DNA of 64,000 bases from Chryseobacterium luteum. Its GTDB lineage: Bacteria > Bacteroidota > Bacteroidia > Flavobacteriales > Weeksellaceae. Each line of letters begins with the position of its first letter. The stretch's first letter is position 1. Under the pieces are notes generated by a model, which saw only the letters and a list, made by a program, of their open reading frames with translations, did no database searches and was not told the origin of the DNA. Positions 34,199 through 43,935 of the stretch are shown here, piece after piece. A program made the position numbers and the translations under genes. The DNA is taken from assembly GCF_000737785.1 (NCBI RefSeq), contig NZ_JPRO01000008.1, forward strand, positions 1 through 64,000, given 5' to 3'.

Positions 34199-37100
34199 AT
34201 GTATTTAATTTTTGACACAGAAACAACCGGCTTACCTAAAAATTTCAATGCACCGCTTTCAGATTCCGATAACTGGCCAAGAATGGTCCAGATTGCATGG
34301 CAGGTCCATGATGATGAAGGTAATTTAATTGAAAACCAGGATTATATAATAAAGCCTGAAGGATATGATATTCCCTTCAATGCTGCAAGAATTCACGGAA
34401 TTACCACCAAAATTGCCAATGAAGAAGGACGGGACCTACAAGAGATCTTGGAAGAGTTTTCTAAAGTTCTAGACAGGGTAAGAGTAGTATCCGGGCACAA
34501 CGTAGAATTCGATTACAACATTGTAGGAGCAGAATTTTACAGAAAAAATTTAAAAGACAATCTTCAGGATAAGCCTAAAGCCGATACAATGGTTTTAGGC
34601 ACAGACTACTGTAAACTTGGTGGTGGTAGAGGAGGAAGATATAAATCTCCGAAACTGGAAGAGCTGTACGAAAAACTTTATGGTCACAAATTTGATGAAG
34701 CCCACAATGCTGCTGCCGACGTAAATGCAACTGCCCGCGTATTCTTTGAAATGATGAGAATAGGCGTGATCCCTGCCGAAGTACTGAAGACTACCGAAGA
34801 TCAGCTGGCCTATTTTAAAACACTTTATCCGGACCCGATAAAGCCGTTTAATATTGTTATCAGAAGACAGGTTGCAGAATTTAATAATAAGAAAAAGCAG
34901 TCTGATTTTGGAAGTATTGATGAAATTGATATTGGGAAATATTTCAATTTTAACAGTCACAGTGTTTTTTCTACATTAATGGCTACTTCAAGTATTAATG
35001 ATCTGATCAAAAAAGCTTCTGATGAAAACTTCCCGGCTGTAGGAATGGTGGATATCGGAAATATGATGGGTGCCTTTAAATTTGTTTCCGCAGTAGAATC
35101 TGCCAATTCAGACAGATCGAAAAAACATAAGGAATTTCTTGCAAAGAAACAGGAAGCAGAAGAAAATGCAACTGAATTTACGGAACAGGAACCTGTTTCA
35201 GCGCCGCTTATTCCTGTTGTAGGGTGTGAATTTTATATTTCAGACCGGTACGAGCAAAAGCAGTTTACAAAAGATGATCCCGACAGAAGAACCCAGGTAG
35301 TCCTTTTGGCAAAGGATTTTAACGGCTATAAAAATCTGGCTAAACTTTCGAGTATAGGATTTTTAAAAGGGTTTTATTTTGGAGTTCCAAGGATCAGCAG
35401 AGCGCTTATCGCTGAATATAAAGAAGGATTGATTGCTTTGACCTCCGGGATTTTAGGAGATATCCCGGATGCCATTCTTAATACCGGGGAACAAAAAGGA
35501 GAGGAACTCTTCAAATGGTGGAAAGATACTTTCCAAGATGATTTCTATGTACAGCTTCAAAATCATAACTTGCCCGAGGAAGAGCATTTAAATGAAGTTT
35601 TACTGTATCTGGCAGACAAATACAATACTAAGATACTTGCCCAGAACGAAACGTTCTATACCCATAAAGATGATGCGAATATCCAGGATATCGTTAGCTG
35701 TATCAAGGATGGAGAGAAATTAGCTACCCCTGTAGGAAAAGGCTTCGGAAAACGGAGGGGACTTACCACAGGAGAGTATTATATTAAAAACAGTGATGAA
35801 ATCAAAGAAGCATTCAGGGCTTATCCTGATGCTTTTGAAGCCTACGACGAATTTCTTGCAAAATTTAGCCCATATACCTTAAAAAGAGATGTTCTCCTTC
35901 CTAAATTTGATATTCCGGGAGAATTCATTCACGCAGAAGATGCTACGGACGGAGGAAAAAGAGGAGAGATGGCTTACCTTACACACTTAACATATGAAGG
36001 GGCAAGAAAAAGATATACCGAAATCACAGAAGAAATTAAAGAACGTCTGGACTTTGAGCTTGATGTAATTGCCAACACCGGTTATCCGGGCTACTTCCTT
36101 ATTGTACAGGATTTCTGTAACGAAGCCCGCAATATGGGGGTTTGGGTTGGTCCCGGCAGGGGATCTGCTGCAGGATCTGCAGTAGCTTACTGTATAGGAA
36201 TTACTAATGTTGATCCCATTAAATATGATCTCCTTTTTGAGAGATTCCTGAATCCGGAAAGGGTCTCAATGCCCGATATTGATATTGACTTTGATGATGA
36301 AGGACGTGACAGGATCATTAAATGGGTAATTGAAAAATACGGACAAAACCAGGTAGCACAGATCATTACCTATTCGGTTTTAGGTGGTAAATCGGCCATT
36401 AAAGATGCCGGAAGAGTGTTGGATCTTCCGATTCCGGATACGAATAATATAGCAAAACTGATTCCTGCCAGTCCGGGAATGAATATTGCCAAAGCTTTAG
36501 CTAAATATGATAAGCTGAAGCCTGAAGAGCAGATGCTGGTGGATGAAATGAGAATGGTTCTGGGCAATCCTGATGATCCGCGCTTCAATGTATTGGCAAG
36601 TGCCAAGAAAATGGAAGGCTGTATCAGAAATACGGGAATTCATGCCTGTGGGGTAATCATCACACCTGAAGATGTAAGTAACCTTGTTCCGATAACGATT
36701 GCGGCAAAAGATGCCGATATTTTGGTTTCCCAGTTTGACAACTCCGTAGCGGAAAGTGCAGGACTTCTGAAAATGGACTTCCTGGGTCTTCGTACCCTGA
36801 CGATCATTAAAGATGCGATGAAGCTGGTTAAACAAAGGCATAATATAGATCTTGATCCGGACGAGATTCCGCTTGATGATACAAAAACATATCAGCTGTT
36901 TAAAGAAGGAAGAACCATTGGGATTTTCCAGTATGAAAGCCCGGGAATGCAGAAATATATGAGAGAGCTTAAACCTACCGTTTTTGCCGATCTTATTGCC
37001 ATGAACGCACTTTACCGTCCCGGTCCTATCAAATATATCCCGAACTTTATCAACAGGAAGCATGGAATTGAAGAAATCGTTTACGACTTACCTGAAACTG

Positions 37101-38857
37101 AGGAATATTTAAAAGAAACCTACGGAATTACCGTTTACCAGGAGCAGGTAATGCTTTTGTCACAGAAGCTGGCCAATTTTACCAAAGGTGAAGCCGATAC
37201 GCTGAGAAAAGCGATGGGTAAAAAGCAGATTGATGTTCTGAATAAAATGTATCCGAAATTCATTGAAGGAGGTAAGAAAAACAACCTTGATGAAGACCGT
37301 TTAAATAAAATATGGAATGACTGGAAGGCTTTTGCAGAATATGCCTTTAACAAGTCTCACTCTACCTGTTATGCACTGATTGCCTATCATACCGCTTATC
37401 TGAAAGCCAATTATCCGGCTGAATATATGGCGAGTGTAATGAGTAATAACATTAACAATACAGATTCCATTACCATGTTTATGGAAGACTGTAAAAGCAT
37501 CGGGGTAGATGTTTTAGGGCCGGATGTGAATGAATCCCAGTATAAATTCTCGGTAAACGAGAAAGGACAGATCCGTTTTGGCCTTGGAGCCATTAAAGGA
37601 ATAGGGGAAGGACCGAGTGAAGCTATTACAAGAGAGAGAGCTAACGGAAGATTCAAAAATATTTATGATTTCTTTGAAAGAATCCAGCCTTCACAGATGA
37701 ATAAAAGAGTGGCGGAAAGCTTAGTACTGGCCGGGGCTTTTGACGAACTGGGCTCCTACCACAGAGGTCAGTATTTTGACATTGATATGGCCGGAAAAAC
37801 CAATCTTGAACGATTGATCCGGTACGGGCAGAGCTTCCAGGAAAGCAAAAATGAAATGGAGCACTCACTTTTCGCAGATTTTGCAGATGAAGTGCAGATT
37901 GAGCAGCCTAAACTGCTGCCGTGTCCCGAATGGCCTAATATGCACAAGCTTAATAAAGAAAAGGAAATTATCGGCTTCTATCTGTCTGCCCATCCGCTGG
38001 ATGAATTCAAATATCAGTTCCAGTTTATGCAGGGCAGGCTTTCCAAAAAAAGTGTACTTGAAAAAGAAGAGGAAAAACCAATTACCGATGAAGTTCCTGT
38101 TTTAGAGAAAGATTCCCTGGATGAAACGGTGGATCTTATAGAAATTGTTTCCGATGAAATGTCCATAGTAGATGAAGAAATCATAGAAGAAGTGACTAAA
38201 AAAGCCGAGCCGAAGGGTAATTTTATGTTTTTGAATCTGGATGAGGTGGATGCCTACAAAGAGCAGGCTTTTTCCAATAAGCAGGAAGAGCTCTTTGAGG
38301 AAAAAAAGAAAGACTGGAAAACAGTTCAGAAAGAAAGAGAGAATGGTGGTGGCGGTAAAGAATACACGGTAGCCGGGCTGATCACGGAGTATAGAGTACA
38401 GGACGGATTCAGGAGTGGTGAAAAAGTAGCTTTTGTTACGTTGGAGGATTATTCAGGATCCTATTCTTTCAGGCTGGGAGACAGGGATTATATGCGTCTG
38501 AAGGAGAAATTGGAAGTCCAGAGATTCGTTATTTTTAAAATAAAATTTGCACAGGTGAAGGACGGAAGGGTTTTTGTGAACGTAAATGAGGTGATTGAAC
38601 TTCAGGAAGCTTTTGAAAGATTCGCCAAAAGCATATCTCTCGTAATGGATGTAATGGATGTCCGCCCTGAAGATCTTGACTTTTTCAGAACGGTTCTCGA
38701 CCGGAATAAAGGAAATCAGAAGCTTAAATTCTTTATTAAAAATATAGAAGACGATTCGCAGATTGAAGTTCAGTCCATGAAACATTCCGTAGATCTGAAT
38801 GGTGATCTGATTAAGGAAATTCAGCTTCTTAATAAATATGAGTTTTATTTGAACTAA
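34199..38857 (+). CDS. dnaE: DNA polymerase III alpha subunit fused to a 3'-5' exonuclease
   Basis: This 1552-residue replicative polymerase starts with a DnaQ-type proofreading domain with D6, E8, D105, H169 and D174 (DEDDh). A PHP-like region follows (about 245-510) whose usual metal histidines are lost. The polymerase palm has GPGRGSAAGS (651-660) and PDIDIDF (692-698). A QEELF clamp-binding peptide lies near residue 1362 in the tail, followed by an OB-like domain. E. coli keeps exonuclease and polymerase as separate subunits; here proofreading is in cis. No operon partner is seen. Confidence 0.95.
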   Translation: MYLIFDTETTGLPKNFNAPLSDSDNWPRMVQIAWQVHDDEGNLIENQDYIIKPEGYDIPFNAARIHGITTKIANEEGRDLQEILEEFSKVLDRVRVVSGHNVEFDYNIVGAEFYRKNLKDNLQDKPKADTMVLGTDYCKLGGGRGGRYKSPKLEELYEKLYGHKFDEAHNAAADVNATARVFFEMMRIGVIPAEVLKTTEDQLAYFKTLYPDPIKPFNIVIRRQVAEFNNKKKQSDFGSIDEIDIGKYFNFNSHSVFSTLMATSSINDLIKKASDENFPAVGMVDIGNMMGAFKFVSAVESANSDRSKKHKEFLAKKQEAEENATEFTEQEPVSAPLIPVVGCEFYISDRYEQKQFTKDDPDRRTQVVLLAKDFNGYKNLAKLSSIGFLKGFYFGVPRISRALIAEYKEGLIALTSGILGDIPDAILNTGEQKGEELFKWWKDTFQDDFYVQLQNHNLPEEEHLNEVLLYLADKYNTKILAQNETFYTHKDDANIQDIVSCIKDGEKLATPVGKGFGKRRGLTTGEYYIKNSDEIKEAFRAYPDAFEAYDEFLAKFSPYTLKRDVLLPKFDIPGEFIHAEDATDGGKRGEMAYLTHLTYEGARKRYTEITEEIKERLDFELDVIANTGYPGYFLIVQDFCNEARNMGVWVGPGRGSAAGSAVAYCIGITNVDPIKYDLLFERFLNPERVSMPDIDIDFDDEGRDRIIKWVIEKYGQNQVAQIITYSVLGGKSAIKDAGRVLDLPIPDTNNIAKLIPASPGMNIAKALAKYDKLKPEEQMLVDEMRMVLGNPDDPRFNVLASAKKMEGCIRNTGIHACGVIITPEDVSNLVPITIAAKDADILVSQFDNSVAESAGLLKMDFLGLRTLTIIKDAMKLVKQRHNIDLDPDEIPLDDTKTYQLFKEGRTIGIFQYESPGMQKYMRELKPTVFADLIAMNALYRPGPIKYIPNFINRKHGIEEIVYDLPETEEYLKETYGITVYQEQVMLLSQKLANFTKGEADTLRKAMGKKQIDVLNKMYPKFIEGGKKNNLDEDRLNKIWNDWKAFAEYAFNKSHSTCYALIAYHTAYLKANYPAEYMASVMSNNINNTDSITMFMEDCKSIGVDVLGPDVNESQYKFSVNEKGQIRFGLGAIKGIGEGPSEAITRERANGRFKNIYDFFERIQPSQMNKRVAESLVLAGAFDELGSYHRGQYFDIDMAGKTNLERLIRYGQSFQESKNEMEHSLFADFADEVQIEQPKLLPCPEWPNMHKLNKEKEIIGFYLSAHPLDEFKYQFQFMQGRLSKKSVLEKEEEKPITDEVPVLEKDSLDETVDLIEIVSDEMSIVDEEIIEEVTKKAEPKGNFMFLNLDEVDAYKEQAFSNKQEELFEEKKKDWKTVQKERENGGGGKEYTVAGLITEYRVQDGFRSGEKVAFVTLEDYSGSYSFRLGDRDYMRLKEKLEVQRFVIFKIKFAQVKDGRVFVNVNEVIELQEAFERFAKSISLVMDVMDVRPEDLDFFRTVLDRNKGNQKLKFFIKNIEDDSQIEVQSMKHSVDLNGDLIKEIQLLNKYEFYLN

Positions 38858-38880
38858 ATATCTGCAAAACAGATAATTTG

Positions 38881-38906
38881 AAGTGGCTCTTTGAGCCACT
38901 TTTTTG
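38881..38906 (+). terminator. dnaE terminator
   Basis: AAGTGGCTC and GAGCCACTT form a 9-bp stem with a TTT loop, then six T. The rest of the gap up to 39190 is AT-rich with no gene. Confidence 0.9.
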
Positions 38907-39190
38907 CTTATATTAATGATAAGTTAATATTTGTTTAATATTAGTTTTATTGATCTTTAGTACCACATGAAAAAATATCTCAAGTTGAGATTGGGGAATT
39001 AAAATATTGAAAATCATTTGATTAAATACAATTCATTAATTGTTGAATTGTTGAAAAAAATTAAATAACCGTTTGATTATTTGCATGTATTTAGTTGTTT
39101 GTTTAGTTATTATTTAGAAAATTATCAAAAATTTTGATATTAATTGAATATTTTTTCTACATTTACTGCCTAATTTTAATTTTACTACGT

Positions 39191-41530
39191 ATGAAAAAAC
39201 TATTTCTACTCTTTTCAATTTTGACAGGTATGATAACCTGCCAATTGTATCAGGGACAAACTTTCACTGTAAATACGTGTTCAACGAATGTTGATAACAT
39301 GACGTATTCGGTATTGAGAAGTAACACGACAGCCAATGATAAACAGCGTATGGCTTTTATTATTCCAGCTTCTCAACTGGATAATATCGCTAATGGTACT
39401 ATCACGTCAACTTACTTTAAAAGAGCAACAGCTTCAGGAAGCTTAAATGCAGGGGCAAACTTTAGAATTTATTTAAAAAACACGACTGCTACAGATTTCG
39501 GATCTGGATCTCCGGATTGGGATACTGAAACCGTTTCTGCCACTCTTGTGTATGATTCTAATCCTCAAACTGCGGCAGGAAGTACTGCAGGATATAAGCA
39601 ATTCCAGCATTCTGCTAATTTTGTTTACACCGCAGGAAGTAACCTTGCTGTTTATACAGAGTATGTACAAACTACTGCTCAGGCGTCAACTATTTATTGG
39701 CAGTATGAATACAGCAGTCCATGTATTAATACTTCAAATAGTAATACTACAAAGTATGTAAGTGCAACAGCAGCTTTTGGGGCTACACTTAGTTCATCTA
39801 ATTATAGAAGACCGGTGATTGCGTTTGATGCTACTGTACCGCCTCCGACAACACCTCCTGCTTGTACAACAATTTCTGCACCTGCAAACGCAGCGACAGG
39901 AGTTTCTGTGACACCAACAATTACTTGGGCTGCAACGCCTCTAACTTCTAGTTATGTGATCAACATGGGTACTACACCTGGTGGAACCGATATTATGAAC
40001 GGAGTAGATGTAGGAAACGTAACATCATATGTTATTCCTGCTGCAACACCATTGTCATATTTAACACAGTATTATGTAACGGTGATGCCTAAAAATGTTG
40101 TAGGTATGGCTACGGGTTGTACTGAGAATACATTTACAACTTTGGCAATGCCTTGTCCAAGTGTAAGTTCACCTGCTGCTGCTGCAACGGGAGTTTCTAC
40201 AATCCCTACAATTTCTTGGGGAGCGGTTTCAGGAGCTACAGGATATAGACTTACTATGGGTACAACTTCCGGAGGTACAGATGTTTTAAATAATATAGAT
40301 TTGGGTAATGTAACTTCATATACATTTGCTTCTGCTTTGACTCCATCTACTATGTATTATTATACTGTTACATCTTATAATGCATCTGCAAACTCGGGAA
40401 CGTGTACTGTAAGATCATTTACAACAACTGCAACAGCTCCGCCTGCAAACGATAATTGTGGAGGTGCTATTGGTTTAACAGTTAATCCGGATCTAGCTTG
40501 TGGAGCTACAACAGCTGGCAATACACTAGGTGCATCTTTATCTATTGCAGCCACGCCTTGTAACGGAAATCCTGATGATGATGTTTGGTATAGTTTCGTA
40601 GCAACTGCTGCTTCACATATTGTTGCATTATCAAATGTAGTTTCAACAGGAACAACTTCAGCTTCGGATATGTATTTTCAAGTATTAAGCGGAGTGTGTG
40701 GTTCTCAGACCAGTGTTTTATGTTCAGATCCTAACACAGCTACTGTAAGTGGTTTAACTCCGGGACAAACATATTATATAAGGGTATATACGTATTCTGG
40801 TGCAGGATACAATACTAGTTTCAATATCTGTGTTGGAACACCTCCGCCGCCACCGGCAAATGATAACTGTGCAAACCCGACTCCTTTAACGGTAGGAGGT
40901 ACATTCGGTGCTAATGCAATTACGGCTACAAATGTTGGTTCCACTGCTGATGGTACAGCACAATCTTGCCAGACAAGTGCTACTAATAACGTTTGGTATT
41001 CTGTAGTGGTTCCGGCCTCTGGAACATTGAAAGTTGAAACAAATTCAGTTGCAGGTTCTACTTATACGGATTCAATTATAAATGTATTCAGTGGAGCATG
41101 TGGATCATTAACAGCTGTAGCTTGTGATGATGATAGTTCTGCAGATGGTAACTTCTCATTGGTTACATTAACAGGTCAGACTCCTGGAGCTACCTTATTG
41201 GTAAGCGTTTGGAGATATTCTTCAGGAGCAGGTACAGACGGAAAATTCCAAATCTCTGCTTACGATGCATCACTTTTAGCAACTTCAGAAGTTTCGGGAG
41301 CTAAAAATGAACTTAAAGCATATCCGAATCCTTTTGCAGATGTCTTAAATATTTCAGATATCTCTAAAGTGAAATCAGTATCCATTGTTGATCTTGCCGG
41401 AAGAGTTGTAAAAACAATCGATAACCCTTCTTCAGCTCTTCAGTTAGGAGATTTGAAACAAGGAATGTATCTTGTAACTTTAAACATGAAAGACGGATCA
41501 AAACAAACGATCAAAGCAATTAAGAAATAA
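39191..41530 (+). CDS. Fibronectin type III surface protein, T9SS type A
   Basis: This protein of about 780 residues starts at ATG 39191 with signal MKKLFLLFSILTGMITC. It has an N-terminal beta domain, then two similar fibronectin-III-like repeats (each beginning with a PANAATGVS or PAAAATGVS phrase). Two domains starting PPANDNC (about residues 425 and 560) follow, resembling pre-peptidase C-terminal-like domains, and a type A sorting tail (KAYPNPFADVLNIS...IKAIKK). It should be secreted and carries no enzyme motif, so it is likely a surface adhesin or scaffold. Its sorting tail is about 76% identical to that of the next cargo. Confidence 0.85.
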   Translation: MKKLFLLFSILTGMITCQLYQGQTFTVNTCSTNVDNMTYSVLRSNTTANDKQRMAFIIPASQLDNIANGTITSTYFKRATASGSLNAGANFRIYLKNTTATDFGSGSPDWDTETVSATLVYDSNPQTAAGSTAGYKQFQHSANFVYTAGSNLAVYTEYVQTTAQASTIYWQYEYSSPCINTSNSNTTKYVSATAAFGATLSSSNYRRPVIAFDATVPPPTTPPACTTISAPANAATGVSVTPTITWAATPLTSSYVINMGTTPGGTDIMNGVDVGNVTSYVIPAATPLSYLTQYYVTVMPKNVVGMATGCTENTFTTLAMPCPSVSSPAAAATGVSTIPTISWGAVSGATGYRLTMGTTSGGTDVLNNIDLGNVTSYTFASALTPSTMYYYTVTSYNASANSGTCTVRSFTTTATAPPANDNCGGAIGLTVNPDLACGATTAGNTLGASLSIAATPCNGNPDDDVWYSFVATAASHIVALSNVVSTGTTSASDMYFQVLSGVCGSQTSVLCSDPNTATVSGLTPGQTYYIRVYTYSGAGYNTSFNICVGTPPPPPANDNCANPTPLTVGGTFGANAITATNVGSTADGTAQSCQTSATNNVWYSVVVPASGTLKVETNSVAGSTYTDSIINVFSGACGSLTAVACDDDSSADGNFSLVTLTGQTPGATLLVSVWRYSSGAGTDGKFQISAYDASLLATSEVSGAKNELKAYPNPFADVLNISDISKVKSVSIVDLAGRVVKTIDNPSSALQLGDLKQGMYLVTLNMKDGSKQTIKAIKK

Positions 41531-41555
41531 ATCTTATTTGATCATAATTAAGTAT

Positions 41556-41583
41556 AATAGCAGCCGAAAGGCTGCTATTTTTT
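41556..41583 (+). terminator. Terminator after the fibronectin protein
   Basis: AATAGCAGCC and GGCTGCTATT flank a GAAA loop and are followed by a T run, a textbook intrinsic terminator. The following roughly 490 bp to 42071 is AT-rich, with the next gene's -7 box at its end but no other gene. Confidence 0.92.
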
Positions 41584-42040
41584 ATGAAATAGAGCTATTC
41601 TGTTTTCGTTTAAATCTATCTCCGGTTTAGTCCGGGAGAGGATGTATTGAATAATCTGAATATGAAAATTAGATCCAGCCAAATCATAAAAGTAATTTAA
41701 AAAATTAGTATTGATGATCTGGTTTAACCTGAGTTAAGGGTAAGAAAATACTTGAAACCGATTTTATATACTGCCAAGGTAAGAAAAGAACATTTTCCGG
41801 TATGTAGGATACAATGTCATTTCATTCAGCAAAGAAATACTAAATATTTCCTGTGTACTGCTTATTTATTTATAAGTGAAACGGTTTTGTTTAACTTAAA
41901 AATCAACTGAATGATTGGTAAATCTTTGTCTATCAATGTGTTTATTTTTAGTCTTTATTCCTAATTCAGATTATTTTACTGAAACGACATTATAGCTGTC
42001 AATTTTTCTTTTAAAAAAAGTATTATTATGTTTTTTTCAT

Positions 42041-42048
42041 TAAATTTG
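42041..42048 (+). promoter_or_regulatory. Promoter -7 box for the GEVED protein
   Basis: TAAATTTG fits TAnnTTTG, 23 bp before the ATG. No TTG -33 element was found in the expected interval. Confidence 0.5.
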
Positions 42049-42071
42049 TTAAAAATGTAAAATAATATTAT

Positions 42072-43655
42072 ATGAAAAAGTTTTTACTTGCGAATTTATT
42101 AATGATCAGTACATGTGCGTTTGCTCAGACCTATTGTACACCTGAATTTTTATACGGATGCAGCGGTGGAGATATGATTGATAGCTTTACCATTCCGTCA
42201 GCGGGATTTAGCGACCTTGATACAGATTGCTCCCAGGATGGATATGGAGATTATACTGCTCAGACTATTGACGTAAATGCAGGTGTTGTTTACCCTTTCT
42301 CCATTACTCATAATTATGGCAGTCAAAACGTACGTATCTGGATTGATTTTGATAATAACGGAACCTTTGATGATGCTGCACCGGAACTGGTAGCTGAAGC
42401 TTCCAGCGGGGATGAAGCGTTTACCAATGGCTTGATGTCAATCCCATCAACAGTTACACCCGGATCTTATCGTATGAGAGTAGGAGACCGATATTCAGTC
42501 CAGCCCCAACCTTGTGATAATACGGGTGGCTATGGTGAGGTACATGATTATACTGTAATGGTAGGAGCTGTTCCAAGCTGTCTCGCTCCAAATAATTTAT
42601 CATCAGGCAGTGTTACAGCGAATTCGGCCTCTATCTCCTGGACAGCTCCCACCAGTACCGTTGGAGTAGGTTATGAATATTATTATTCTGAAACGGATAC
42701 ATTACCAACAAGTGCTACTGTAGCTACAGGAAGTGTAGGAGCATCTGCTTTATCGGCTACGTTATCTCTAACTTCTGCCACTACTTATCACGTATGGGTA
42801 AGATCTGTATGCAGTGCCACTGATAGAAGCGCATGGTCTCTGGGAACATCATTTACCACTGACTGTGCGGTTGTAGTACCTGTAAATACTTATACCAATG
42901 ATTTTTCCACATTCCCGGGAAATTGCTGGGAACAGGCTTCAGGTGGAGATGCTAGCACAGGGCCTGATGATACAGGAGAATTATGGTTTTACGGGGACTT
43001 CCTGAATGCCGGGGATGGTAACAAAGCTGCTAAAATAAATCTTTATTATGATCAAACTAAAGCTTGGCTAAAGACTGTACCTTTCAATCTTTCAGCAGGA
43101 GGATACAGGGTTAAGTTTGACTATGGACTTACAGCATATTTCAATACTGATCCTTCCGCTATGGGATCTGATGATATTATTCAGTTCTTAGTATCTGGTG
43201 ACGGAGGAGCTACATGGACGGCGCTTCAGACATGGGATGCATCGAACGCACCATCCAATACTTCTACAACGTATTCTTTTGATTTAGCAAATTATACAGG
43301 AGCCAATACAATTTTTGCATTTTATGCTTCCGAAGGTGATGTAAATGATACTGAAGATTATGAATTCTTCGTTGATAATTTTAAAATAGAATCTGCAAAT
43401 CTGGCAACATCTGAAGTTTCCAAAGCAAAAGAAACTATTAAGGCATATCCAAATCCTTTCACTGATGTATTGAATATTTCAAAAGCAGAACTGGTAAAAT
43501 CGGTTTCTATTTCTGATGTTTCCGGACGATTGGTGAAAACTATTGAAAATCCATCTTCTGCTCTTCATTTAGCAGATCTGAAACAAGGATTGTATTTCGT
43601 TACTTTAAATATGAAAGACGGTTCCAGACAGATGATCAAAGCGATCAAAAAATAA
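42072..43655 (+). CDS. GEVED and fibronectin III domain surface protein, T9SS type A
   Basis: The 527-residue product has a signal peptide (to CAFAQ). A GEVED domain follows (RIWIDFDNNGTFDD...YGEVHDYTV, about residues 55-165), then one fibronectin-III repeat (about 170-260), a beta-sandwich segment with NCWEQASGGD and a DTEDYEFFVDNF end (about 275-435), and a type A sorting domain (IKAYPNPFTDVLNIS...IKAIKK). It is a likely secreted adhesin or carbohydrate-binding protein. No catalytic motif is present. It is downstream of a related T9SS cargo but separated by its own promoter. Confidence 0.86.
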   Translation: MKKFLLANLLMISTCAFAQTYCTPEFLYGCSGGDMIDSFTIPSAGFSDLDTDCSQDGYGDYTAQTIDVNAGVVYPFSITHNYGSQNVRIWIDFDNNGTFDDAAPELVAEASSGDEAFTNGLMSIPSTVTPGSYRMRVGDRYSVQPQPCDNTGGYGEVHDYTVMVGAVPSCLAPNNLSSGSVTANSASISWTAPTSTVGVGYEYYYSETDTLPTSATVATGSVGASALSATLSLTSATTYHVWVRSVCSATDRSAWSLGTSFTTDCAVVVPVNTYTNDFSTFPGNCWEQASGGDASTGPDDTGELWFYGDFLNAGDGNKAAKINLYYDQTKAWLKTVPFNLSAGGYRVKFDYGLTAYFNTDPSAMGSDDIIQFLVSGDGGATWTALQTWDASNAPSNTSTTYSFDLANYTGANTIFAFYASEGDVNDTEDYEFFVDNFKIESANLATSEVSKAKETIKAYPNPFTDVLNISKAELVKSVSISDVSGRLVKTIENPSSALHLADLKQGLYFVTLNMKDGSRQMIKAIKK

Positions 43656-43680
43656 GAATAAATAATACATTTATACTAAG

Positions 43681-43709
43681 AAAGACGGCAATATTGCCGT
43701 CTTTCTTAT
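43681..43709 (+). terminator. Terminator after the GEVED protein
   Basis: A 24-bp palindrome (AAAGACGGCAAT and its complement) is followed by CTTTCTTAT. It ends the plus-strand gene; the following minus-strand small gene converges on it. Confidence 0.75.
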
Positions 43710-43731
43710 ATTTACCTATCTACTATTACGA

Positions 43732-43890
43732 TCACTTATCGGGTATGGGCTGTATATCACCTGTATTCATATGCTCAAAGACAGTCGGGAAAAACATTAC
43801 AAGTACAAAATAAATAATGATCATTAATACGATTAAAGAGAAAAGGATAATGACCAGACTGTTCGGCTTATTTTTCTTTTGTGGTTCCAT
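43732..43890 (-). CDS. Small membrane protein (52 aa)
   Basis: This short gene starts with ATG at 43890 and runs to TGA at 43732. It encodes a 52-residue protein with a Lys/Asn-rich N-terminus (MEPQKKNKPN), one membrane helix of about 25 residues (SLVIILFSLIVLMIIIYFVL) and a polar tail ending PIPDK. The positive N-terminus suggests an N-in orientation. It lies 45 bp downstream of the channel gene on the same strand, so co-transcription is likely. I do not recognise a family. Clean start, stop and topology support it as real. Confidence 0.55.
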   Translation of the reverse strand: MEPQKKNKPNSLVIILFSLIVLMIIIYFVLVMFFPTVFEHMNTGDIQPIPDK

Positions 43891-43935
43891 GATTTTTATG
43901 GTATTTGGTTAATAGATTAATATCAATACCAAATA

